Shown here in pieces: positions 1 to 5,043 of a DNA stretch of 5,731 bases. Each line of letters opens with the position of its first letter. Within the stretch, counting starts at the first letter, position 1. The position numbers and the translations under genes are program-made. This DNA is from DATARH01 sp050181375 (GTDB lineage Bacteria; Pseudomonadota; Alphaproteobacteria; ATCC43930; CGMCC-115725): positions 1-5,731 of the forward strand of contig JBFXDF010000251.1 of the NCBI GenBank assembly GCA_050181375.1, given 5' to 3'. Under the pieces are notes generated by a model, which did no database searches, was not told where the DNA came from, and was given only the letters and a program-made list of their open reading frames with translations.

Positions 1-956
1 ACCGCGTAGACCTGGTTCGGGTCGCGCGGATGGATCGTTACGCCCATCATCGTCGCGTCGGCCTTGATCCCATGGTCGAAGCGTTGCCAGGTCTTGCCGA
101 CATCGTCGCTGCGCCAGACCGAACCGTCGGTCGAGCGCGCCGCCGGGCTGAGCGCGGCATACAGCACCTTCGGGTCGTGCGGCGAGGTGCGGATGTCGCG
201 GCCATAGGTCAGCGGCGAGAAGCGGCCGATCTCCATGTCCTCCCAATGCTCGCCGCGGTCGGCGCTGCGGAACAGCCCCATGCGGTTGGCGAGAAACACG
301 GTGCCGGGCGCCGCCGCGCTGCACGCCAGCGCGTGCCCGTCGAGCATGCCCTCGATCTCGGTCTGGCTGCCGATGCGGCTGCGGTATTTCGGCTCCTCGC
401 AGAAGCGGATCAGATCGGCGGTGCAATCCTCCCAGCTTTCGCCGGCGTCGCGGCTGCGCATCGCGCCGTTCGCCTCCAATGTTGCGTAGACGTCGTCCGG
501 CGAATTCGGATCGACATCGAGCCGCATCACGCGGCAGGCGAACGCCATGATGACGCGATCCGGCAGACCGGGGTCGGCGAGTTTTTTCCAGTTATCGCCG
601 CCGTCGTCGCTGCGATAGGTGTGGATCGGGCTGGCGCCGGCGTAAATCCGCTTCGGGTTCTTCGGGTGCACCAGGATGGACCAGGTGTCGGGGTCGCCCG
701 GCACGTTCAGCTTCTCGAACTTGCCGCCGCGATTGGTGCTGCGAAAAATGCCCTTGGTGCTGCCGACAAAGAGCGTGTCGTGATCGGTCGGGTGCACCGT
801 GACCGCGTGGACCTCGGCGTCCTCGGGCAGTCCGCCGCCGAGCTTTTCCCAGCGGTTGTCGCCGGCCGCCTGCCGGAGAACCCCCGCCACATTGCCGTCA
901 TGCGTCATGCCGACCGTGCCGGCGACGCCGACATAAACATGCGTGTTGTCCGCCAT
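1..956 (-). CDS. Asp-box (BNR-repeat) beta-propeller protein, 3' end cut off by window edge
   Basis: The first 318 codons are visible; the stop lies left of the window. The ATG at 956 follows an AGGAGGG ribosome site (961-967) by 4 nt. Four good Asp-box motifs (S-x-D-x-G-x-x-W) occur at residues 116-123 (SDDGGDNW), 168-175 (SRDAGESW), 231-238 (SADRGEHW) and 283-290 (SDDVGKTW), with a degenerate fifth at 73-80. Each is preceded by blade segments such as VTVHPTDHDTLFVGS and followed by the next His-Pro turn, the layout of sialidase- or sortilin-like propellers often named WD40/YVTN/BNR-like. Asp-boxes are structural turns and do not by themselves show sialidase activity; I see no sialidase Arg triad or FRIP motif. 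There is no signal peptide, so the protein is predicted to be cytoplasmic. Related bacterial proteins are, from memory, about 350-370 residues, so little is missing. Its ligand or partner is unknown. It is transcribed divergently from the aldo/keto reductase. Confidence 0.9.
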   Translation of the reverse strand, partial: MADNTHVYVGVAGTVGMTHDGNVAGVLRQAAGDNRWEKLGGGLPEDAEVHAVTVHPTDHDTLFVGSTKGIFRSTNRGGKFEKLNVPGDPDTWSILVHPKNPKRIYAGASPIHTYRSDDGGDNWKKLADPGLPDRVIMAFACRVMRLDVDPNSPDDVYATLEANGAMRSRDAGESWEDCTADLIRFCEEPKYRSRIGSQTEIEGMLDGHALACSAAAPGTVFLANRMGLFRSADRGEHWEDMEIGRFSPLTYGRDIRTSPHDPKVLYAALSPAARSTDGSVWRSDDVGKTWQRFDHGIKADATMMGVTIHPRDPNQVYA

Positions 957-995
957 CGTTCCCTCCTGCTGGCACTCCCAGTGGCAGTGGCAAGG

Positions 996-1023
996 ATCAT
1001 AGCGCCGTCTTCGCGGTTGTCGA
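996..1023 (-). promoter_or_regulatory. Candidate sigma70-type promoter for the Asp-box gene
   Basis: Read on the minus strand, a -35 TCGACA (1018-1023, 5 of 6 consensus bases) and a -10 TATGAT (996-1001, 5 of 6) are separated by 16 bp. Transcription would begin near 989, giving a leader of about 33 nt that carries a short palindrome (973-983, CACT-CCC-AGTG on the plus strand) and the ribosome site. The -35 overlaps that of the divergent promoter. No start site has been mapped, so this is inference from sequence match. Confidence 0.5.
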
Positions 1024-1046
1024 AAAACTTCGCGGGTCGTTATGGT
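1017..1046 (+). promoter_or_regulatory. Candidate sigma70-type promoter for the aldo/keto reductase operon
   Basis: TTGTCG (1017-1022) and TATGGT (1041-1046) are spaced 18 bp apart. The match is moderate. Initiation would fall near 1053, about 19 nt before the ATG at 1072. If correct, the -10 box covers the alternative upstream ATG at 1042, which could then not be used. Its -35 hexamer shares five bases with the opposing minus-strand -35. Confidence 0.4.
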
Positions 1047-1060
1047 GCACGCGAATTGGC

Positions 1061-1066
1061 GGGAGG
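1061..1066 (+). promoter_or_regulatory. Ribosome binding site that fixes the reductase start at 1072
   Basis: GGGAGG lies 5 nt before the ATG at 1072. The in-frame ATG at 1042 has no comparable purine-rich site and sits in the proposed -10 box, so the shorter 334-residue product is preferred. Confidence 0.75.
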
Positions 1067-1071
1067 ATCGG

Positions 1072-2076
1072 ATGAGCGACGGCGAGCAGAGCAGGCGGCG
1101 GCGGATCGGCAAAGACGGGCCGGAGGTGTTGGCGATCGGGCTCGGCTGCATGTCGCTGTCGGGAACATACGGGACAAGCGACGACGAGGCCGGGATCGAG
1201 CTGATCCATCGTGCGATCGATCTCGGGGTCGATCATTTCGACAGCTCAGACATGTACGGCTGGGGCCAAAACGAGGAGCTGATCGGCCGCGCGCTGAAGG
1301 GGAAACGGCGCGACAACCTCGTCATCGCGACCAAATTCGGCCAGACGCAGAACCCCGGCGGCGCCAACGGCGTCAACGGCCGTCCCGAATATGTGCGGCA
1401 GGCCTGCGACGCGAGCTTGAGGCGGCTCGGCCTCGACGTGATCGACCTTTATTACCAGCACCGGGTCGATCCCGATGTGCCGGTCGAGGACACGGTCGGC
1501 GAGATGAGCCGGCTCGTCGAGCGCGGCAAGATCAGGTTTATCGGGCTGTGCGAGGCGCGTCCGGAGCGGCTGCGCAAGGCGCACGCGGTGTGGCCGATCG
1601 CCGCCGTGCAGAGCGAATTCTCGCTGCTCTATCGCGAGGAGGCGACCGAGACGCGCGAGGCGATCAACGATCTCGGGATTTCGTTTGTCGCCTATGCCCC
1701 GCTCGGCCGCAGCCTGTTGGCGGGGGTCGTTCCCGATGTCGCGAACCTCGCGGCCGGCGACACGCGCGCCCGCCATCCCCGCTTCGAGGGCGACAACCTT
1801 CAGAAGAACCGAGCCCTGGTGGAGCGGGTCGAGGCGATCGCCGCCGACAAGCAATGCACCGTGGCGCAGCTCTCTCTGGCCTGGCTCCTGGCGCAAGGCC
1901 CGGACGTGCTGCCGATCCCCGGCACAAAGCGGATCGAGCGGCTCGAGGAAAATCTCGCCGCGCTTGCGGTGCAGCTGACGCAGGACGAGATCGACGGCAT
2001 CGCCGAGGCCGTGCCGATCGGCGCCGCCGCCGGCACGCGGTATCCCGCCGGCGGGATGAAGGGGGTCTATCTCTGA
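1072..2076 (+). CDS. Aldo/keto reductase, AKR13-like
   Basis: A 334-residue cytoplasmic NADPH-dependent oxidoreductase of the (alpha/beta)8-barrel aldo/keto reductase superfamily; these enzymes interconvert aldehydes or ketones and alcohols. The catalytic tetrad is complete: Asp57 and Tyr62 in FDSSDMYG, Lys88 in IATKFG, and His130 in YYQHRVDP. Further family landmarks are the early LGLGCMSLS-type strand (IGLGCMSLSG, 22-31), NEELIGRAL (67-75), SLRRLGLDVIDL (115-126), the QSEFSLLYRE segment (180-189), the YAPLGRSLL segment (208-216), and the cofactor-phosphate loop PIPGTKRIERLEENL (281-295). The YQHRVDP signature resembles the AKR13/YakC group from memory; the substrate cannot be deduced. Length is normal for the family. 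It is the first gene of a probable three-gene operon; the next start is only 11 bp after its stop. The start was chosen from the ribosome site at 1061-1066. Confidence 0.95.
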   Translation: MSDGEQSRRRRIGKDGPEVLAIGLGCMSLSGTYGTSDDEAGIELIHRAIDLGVDHFDSSDMYGWGQNEELIGRALKGKRRDNLVIATKFGQTQNPGGANGVNGRPEYVRQACDASLRRLGLDVIDLYYQHRVDPDVPVEDTVGEMSRLVERGKIRFIGLCEARPERLRKAHAVWPIAAVQSEFSLLYREEATETREAINDLGISFVAYAPLGRSLLAGVVPDVANLAAGDTRARHPRFEGDNLQKNRALVERVEAIAADKQCTVAQLSLAWLLAQGPDVLPIPGTKRIERLEENLAALAVQLTQDEIDGIAEAVPIGAAAGTRYPAGGMKGVYL

Positions 2077-2087
2077 CCAGGCGGATC

Positions 2088-2606
2088 GTGGCGGTGTGGC
2101 GGGTCGGCGCGTTGCAATACGGCCGCACGGCTGCCCTGCTGGCCATATCCTTGCCGATCATTCCCGGTCCGGCGGTCTCGGCGGACGCGCTCACGCCACT
2201 GTGTCAGGGGCACATGTCCGACGACATGCCGCAGGAAATACCGCAATCGCTCGTGCCGGAGGCGGTGCGGCTGTTCGGCCTCGAAAAAATGCCGGCCGAA
2301 CAGGTCAAGGTCTCGACACTGTACCGCTGCGCCGAGGGGCGGGTTCTGATCTGCAGTCTTGGGGCGAACCTGCCCTGCGGCAAGGCGAATACAAGCCGCG
2401 ACCTGCCCGCGGCCGACGCCTGGTGCGCCGAGAACCCGGGGGCGGATTTCATTCCGATGTACGTCACCGGGCATGACACGATCTATCGCTGGCATTGCGA
2501 CGGGCCGAAGGCAGCGACGTCCGGCGAGCCGCTCGCGGTCGATCGGCGCGGGTTCATCTCACGGTTCTGGAAGCCGGTTGGCGCCGCGGCGGCCCCGCAG
2601 CGATGA
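2088..2606 (+). CDS. Secreted six-cysteine protein of unknown function
   Basis: A 172-codon gene beginning at GTG 2088, preceded by AGGCGG (2079-2084); GTG 2094 is an alternative. The N-terminus reads as a Sec signal peptide: Arg5 and Arg13, a hydrophobic core around residues 14-26 (TAALLAISLPIIP), and a likely signal peptidase I site after Ala32 (AVSA-DA). A start at ATG 2214 would lose this peptide and is less likely. The mature part, about 140 residues, has six cysteines (39, 81, 89, 97, 113, 137), an even number suited to three disulfides in the periplasm. The densest region is RCAEGRVLICSLGANLPCGK (80-99), followed by a WC...NPGADFIPMYVTGHDTIYRW block (112-135). I do not recognise a named domain; I have a vague memory of similar hypothetical proteins in alphaproteobacteria that I cannot verify. 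It lies between the reductase and binding-protein genes with short gaps, so co-expression is likely. Confidence 0.8.
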   Translation: MAVWRVGALQYGRTAALLAISLPIIPGPAVSADALTPLCQGHMSDDMPQEIPQSLVPEAVRLFGLEKMPAEQVKVSTLYRCAEGRVLICSLGANLPCGKANTSRDLPAADAWCAENPGADFIPMYVTGHDTIYRWHCDGPKAATSGEPLAVDRRGFISRFWKPVGAAAAPQR

Positions 2607-2613
2607 TCAAGCC

Positions 2614-2619
2614 AGGGAG
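2614..2619 (+). promoter_or_regulatory. Ribosome binding site that decides the binding-protein start
   Basis: AGGGAG lies 7 nt before ATG 2627 and overlaps codons that would be read from the alternative ATG at 2603. That upstream ATG overlaps the preceding stop (ATGA) but would add eight residues (MIKPGRSR) ahead of a complete signal peptide, so 2627 is preferred. ATG 2633 would also keep the signal peptide but is 13 nt away. Confidence 0.65.
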
Positions 2620-2626
2620 ATCACGA

Positions 2627-3865
2627 ATGCCGATGAAGAGGCTAGCCGGCGCGGCGCTGCTGCTGCTTACGACGGTTTCGCCGAGCCTGGGCGCGGAGCC
2701 GATTAAGATCGGGTTCAGCTGCCCGGAGACCGGCGGCAGCGCCGCGAGCGGCAAGCAGTTTCTGTTGGCGGCGCAGATCTGGGCCGAGCGCGTCAACCAG
2801 AAGGGTGGCCTGCTCGGCCGCCCGGTGCAGCTCGTACATTACGACGACCAGAGCAACCCGGCGCTCGACCCCGGCATCTATACGAAGCTGCTCGACGTCG
2901 ACAAGGTCGACCTTGTCGTCGCGCAGGGCACCAATTACAGCGCCGCCGCGATGCCTATCCTGATCGAGCACAAGGTTGCCGTGTTCGACACGCTGGCGCT
3001 GGCGGTGAACGAGCAGTTCCACTATCCGCGGTTCTTCCAGACGATGCCGTACGGCCCCGACGGTAAGGCGGCGATCACCGCGGGCTATTTCGCGGCCGCC
3101 GCGACAATCGAGCCGAAGCCAAAGACACTGGCGATGGTCGGCGCCGACGCCGAATTCTCGAAGAACGCGATGGCGGGCGCGCGCGAGCATGCCAAGAAGG
3201 CCGGACTCACGATTGTCTACGACAAGAATTATCCGCCGAACCAGCTCGATTTCAGCCCTATCGTGCGAGCGATCAAGGCGACCAACCCCGACCTTGTGTT
3301 CGTCGCGTCATACCCGGCAGACAGCGCGGGCATGCTGCGCGCCGTCGAGGAGCAGGGGCTGACCGCCAAGATGTTCGGCGGCCCGATTATCGGTCTGCAA
3401 TACGGCTCGATCAAACAGCAGATGGGCGAAAAGCTGAATGGCATCGTCGATTACGAGCTGTTTGTGCACGAGCCGACAATGAACTTTCCCGGCGTCGACG
3501 ATTTCATAAAGGAGTACCAGGCGCGCGCCAAGGAAGCCGGCACAGACTTGCTCGGCTATTACGTGCCGCCGCAGGTCTATGCGCATTTTCAGGTTGTCGA
3601 GCAGGCGGTCGAGGGCGCCAAGACGCTCGACCAGGACAAGCTTGCGCAATATGTGCATGCAACGACATTCAAGACGATCATGGGCGACATCAAATTCGGC
3701 CCCGACGGGGAGTGGGCCGAGCCGCGCATCCTGACGATTCAGTACCAGGGGGTGAAGGGGAACGACCTTGAACAATTCTCAAAACCGGGCGTGCAGGTCA
3801 TCCTCGATCCGCCGGCGTACAAGACGGGAACATTGAAGTATCCGTACAAGTTCGGCGAGCAATAA
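2627..3865 (+). CDS. ABC transporter periplasmic substrate-binding protein, LivK/HAAT type
   Basis: A 412-residue exported binding protein of the type 1 periplasmic fold (Peripla_BP_6, branched-chain amino acid/amide family). A signal peptide spans residues 1-23: Lys4-Arg5, a hydrophobic stretch AGAALLLLTTV, and cleavage after SLGA before Glu24. No lipobox cysteine is present, so it should be soluble. Family landmarks are IKIGFSCPETGG (26-37), the VNQKGGLLGRPVQLV helix and turn (56-70), YDDQSNP (72-78), the second-lobe entry TLAMVGADAEFSKNAMAGA (167-185), DFSPIVRAIKATNPDLVFVA (208-227) and the C-terminal FGPDGEWAEPRI segment (357-368). Length is usual for the family. The ligand could be a branched-chain amino acid, amide, urea or aromatic/aliphatic carboxylate; sequence reading alone does not decide. 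It is the last gene of the probable operon. No permease or ATPase gene follows, so its transporter must be encoded elsewhere or be shared. Confidence 0.95.
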   Translation: MPMKRLAGAALLLLTTVSPSLGAEPIKIGFSCPETGGSAASGKQFLLAAQIWAERVNQKGGLLGRPVQLVHYDDQSNPALDPGIYTKLLDVDKVDLVVAQGTNYSAAAMPILIEHKVAVFDTLALAVNEQFHYPRFFQTMPYGPDGKAAITAGYFAAAATIEPKPKTLAMVGADAEFSKNAMAGAREHAKKAGLTIVYDKNYPPNQLDFSPIVRAIKATNPDLVFVASYPADSAGMLRAVEEQGLTAKMFGGPIIGLQYGSIKQQMGEKLNGIVDYELFVHEPTMNFPGVDDFIKEYQARAKEAGTDLLGYYVPPQVYAHFQVVEQAVEGAKTLDQDKLAQYVHATTFKTIMGDIKFGPDGEWAEPRILTIQYQGVKGNDLEQFSKPGVQVILDPPAYKTGTLKYPYKFGEQ

Positions 3866-3979
3866 GCCTCGCCCAGCCTTTCTGCTCAAAATCCGCAAAA
3901 TAACGTCAGGTGCACCGGGAGCATGGCCGCCTGCTTACGGAAATTCGATATGCGCTACATTCCTGTGCAATCGGAACCA
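3866..3979. other. Non-coding spacer after the binding-protein gene
   Basis: This is the first part of the 358-bp gene-free stretch 3866-4223 and is less GC-rich than its surroundings. I find no convincing gene on either strand, no strong hairpin followed by a T-run that would end the upstream operon, and no clear promoter. The rest of the gene-free stretch is described in the repeat, hairpin and promoter entries that follow. Confidence 0.6.
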
Positions 3980-4099
3980 CCCCGTGGCCGGGCTTGATCC
4001 GGCCGCCTTCTCGGCGTGGCTTTCGTTGCGAGAAAGACGGGGACGCCCACGGATCAAATCCGTGGGCTGAAGGCCCACGGGTCAAACCCGGCCGAGGGG
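3980..4099. repeat. 120-bp palindromic MITE-like element with imperfect terminal inverted repeats
   Basis: The two ends pair over about 22 positions. CCCC (3980-3983) pairs with GGGG (4096-4099), GGCCGGG (3986-3992) with CCCGGCC (4087-4093), TTGA (3994-3997) with TCAA (4082-4085), and CCG (3999-4001) with CGG (4078-4080), leaving a 2x2 internal loop, one mismatch and one G-T pair. Inside are a small stem (CTTTC 4020-4024 with GAAAG 4032-4036, enclosed by GGCGT 4013-4017 with ACGCC 4043-4047) and a perfect hairpin at 4045-4067. It encodes no protein. GC-rich palindromes containing GCCGGGCTTGA-type cores are, from memory, dispersed in many copies between genes in Bradyrhizobium and relatives; copy number here cannot be seen. 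It may form structure in RNA or reduce read-through between operons. Confidence 0.7.
4045..4067. repeat. Perfect 10-bp inverted repeat with 3-nt loop
   Basis: GCCCACGGAT (4045-4054) and ATCCGTGGGC (4058-4067) are exact reverse complements around CAA. It is the strongest hairpin in the window and lies within the 120-bp element. No T-run follows on either strand, so it is not a standard intrinsic terminator, though so GC-rich a stem could still slow transcription. Its left arm overlaps the alternative 4043-4047 pairing, so the two folds compete. Confidence 0.8.
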
Positions 4100-4109
4100 C
4101 GCGCCCTTT

Positions 4110-4146
4110 GGTAGGTCTCGGTTCGAAATCGCTCAACCAGACCACC
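4110..4146. repeat. Imperfect hairpin, 12 bp with two bulges
   Basis: GGT (4110-4112), GGTCT (4114-4118) and GGTT (4120-4123) pair in order with ACC (4144-4146), AGACC (4139-4143) and AACC (4135-4138). Single bases at 4113 and 4119 bulge out, and the loop is 11 nt. No T-run follows, so neither a terminator nor a known riboswitch can be claimed. It lies just outside the 120-bp element and just upstream of the promoter for the DUF4239 gene. Confidence 0.45.
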
Positions 4147-4167
4147 CTGCCCTGTACCGGACAGCAG

Positions 4168-4176
4168 TGCTATAGG
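4168..4176 (+). promoter_or_regulatory. Candidate extended -10 promoter for the DUF4239 gene
   Basis: TGC immediately precedes TATAGG (4171-4176), the TGn-extended -10 form; the hexamer matches consensus at 4 of 6 positions. The -35 region around 4147-4153 (CTGCCC) is poor, as is common with extended -10 promoters. Initiation would be expected close to 4183. A short inverted repeat CTGT-n5-ACAG (4152-4164) lies between the two boxes. Confidence 0.4.
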
Positions 4177-4182
4177 GGCGGG

Positions 4183-4227
4183 ATGAAGGCGAGAAGAAAG
4201 GTCGTCCGGGGACAACGCCGGGCATGA
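4183..4227 (+). CDS. Possible 14-codon arginine-rich leader ORF, speculative
   Basis: ATG 4183 opens a 14-residue frame, MKARRKVVRGQRRA, ending at TGA 4225-4227. Its stop overlaps the ATG 4224 of the DUF4239 gene in an ATGA arrangement typical of translational coupling. The ATG sits where transcription from the -10 box at 4171-4176 would begin, so it would be read from a leaderless or nearly leaderless mRNA; no spaced ribosome site precedes it. The peptide has six or more basic residues and no recognisable domain. It may be chance; the upstream part of the same frame (from 3910) only translates the palindromic element. The coupling idea is supported mainly by the weak ribosome site of the downstream gene. 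Confidence 0.2.
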   Translation: MKARRKVVRGQRRA

Positions 4228-4976
4228 TCACGATCGTAGCCAGCCTCGCGATGATCACGTTGTCGGTCGGCGGCATGCTGTTCGGCATGTTTTTGCGCTC
4301 GCGGCTGCCCGAGGGGCATCTCAGCGCCGACACGAAAGACATCGCCAAGGTGGCGTTGGGGCTTGTCGCCACGATCAGCGCGCTGGTGCTGAGCCTGCTG
4401 CTGTCGACGGCGAAAATGGCCTACGATTCGCGCGGCGACGAACTGATCCAGCTGTCGACCGACATCATGATGCTGGATCGCGTGCTCGCGCATTATGGAC
4501 ACGAGGCCGACGATTCTCGGGCGCAGCTCCGCGCGGCGGTGATGGAAGCGATCGAACACGTCTGGTCGAGCGATAACGCCACGACTGGAGCCAGACCGTA
4601 CGCGTTTCAACTCGAAGGGCTGCATGACCGGATAGCCCAGCTGCCGCCCAACTCAGAGGAGCACCAGGCTCAGCGCGCCCGGGCTTTGCAGTTGCTGACG
4701 GACATCAATCGCACCCGTTTTCTGCTGGTTTCGCGCGGCGCCTCGACGATCCCCATTCCGTTCCTAGTCGTGCTGATCCTGTGGGTGACGGTGATTTTCA
4801 CCGGTCTCGGCCTGTTCGCGCCGGGCAACCCGACCGCGGCCATCATTTTCGTGATTTGCGCAATTTCAGCGGCCGGGGCGATCTTTCTGATACTCGAACT
4901 CGACGAGCCGTTTGTCGGCATAATCAAGGTATCGGACGCCCCGCTCCAGCGCGCCCTCGTCCATCTCGGTCATTAG
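4224..4976 (+). CDS. DUF4239 bestrophin-like inner-membrane protein
   Basis: A 250-residue predicted inner-membrane protein. Four hydrophobic segments are visible at residues 2-24, 40-62, 177-199 and 204-226, with a soluble, largely helical section (about 65-170) between the second and third. I recognise the DUF4239 (bestrophin-like) pattern from family memory: the LFGMFLRSRLPEGHLS start, DIAKVALGLVATISALVLSL in the second segment, the LDRVLAHYG motif (84-92), IPFLVVLILWVTVIF (178-192), LFAPGNPTA (197-205) and the conserved end AIFLILELDEPF...APLQRALVHLG. The length is normal and the gene looks intact. The function is unestablished; a channel-like role is suggested only by the remote bestrophin relationship. 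ATG 4224 is the only start that keeps the whole first membrane segment, but its ribosome site is weak (GGGGA 4208-4212, 11 nt away). The gene appears monocistronic and meets the next gene tail to tail. Confidence 0.92.
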   Translation: MITIVASLAMITLSVGGMLFGMFLRSRLPEGHLSADTKDIAKVALGLVATISALVLSLLLSTAKMAYDSRGDELIQLSTDIMMLDRVLAHYGHEADDSRAQLRAAVMEAIEHVWSSDNATTGARPYAFQLEGLHDRIAQLPPNSEEHQAQRARALQLLTDINRTRFLLVSRGASTIPIPFLVVLILWVTVIFTGLGLFAPGNPTAAIIFVICAISAAGAIFLILELDEPFVGIIKVSDAPLQRALVHLGH

Positions 4977-5022
4977 CGCTCAACGCCGGGGGCATGCGCG
5001 GTAACAGCGGCGCCCGTTGCGG

Positions 5023-5037
5023 TGGCAAAAATTGCCA
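5023..5037. terminator. Possible small terminator hairpin between convergent genes
   Basis: TGGCAA (5023-5028) and TTGCCA (5032-5037) form a perfect 6-bp stem around AAA. In the minus-strand direction an A/T-rich tract in the loop makes it weakly terminator-like, but the stem is short and there is no clean T-run after it on either strand. It lies in the 67-bp gap between the DUF4239 stop and the dehydrogenase stop, the expected place for a shared terminator. Confidence 0.3.
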
Positions 5038-5043
5038 AAATGC

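Noticed and set aside
1042..1071. Upstream ATG giving a reductase ten residues longer
   Set aside because: It lacks a ribosome site and overlaps the likely -10 box, whereas ATG 1072 has GGGAGG 5 nt upstream.
30..2606. A stop-free plus-strand frame of 858 codons
   Set aside because: It runs antisense to the Asp-box gene and out of frame through the aldo/keto reductase, with a low-complexity Arg/Ala-rich translation; only its last 172 codons are a real gene. High GC content makes such long open frames common.
4114..4143. A tRNA-like GGTTCGAAATC followed by ACCA
   Set aside because: It resembles a T-arm, but the flanking bases do not form a 5-bp T-stem with a 7-nt loop, and no D-arm or anticodon arm is found upstream. 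The bases fit a simple hairpin better.
4152..4164. CTGT-n5-ACAG as a possible LexA box
   Set aside because: The E. coli-type box needs eight bases between the arms, and alphaproteobacterial LexA sites use GTTC direct repeats; this spacing fits neither.
3906..4227. Overlapping open frames on both strands in the gene-free stretch
   Set aside because: Their translations (for example PWPGLIRPPS and HGFDPWAS on opposite strands) simply read through the palindromic element, and neither has a ribosome site or a recognisable domain.
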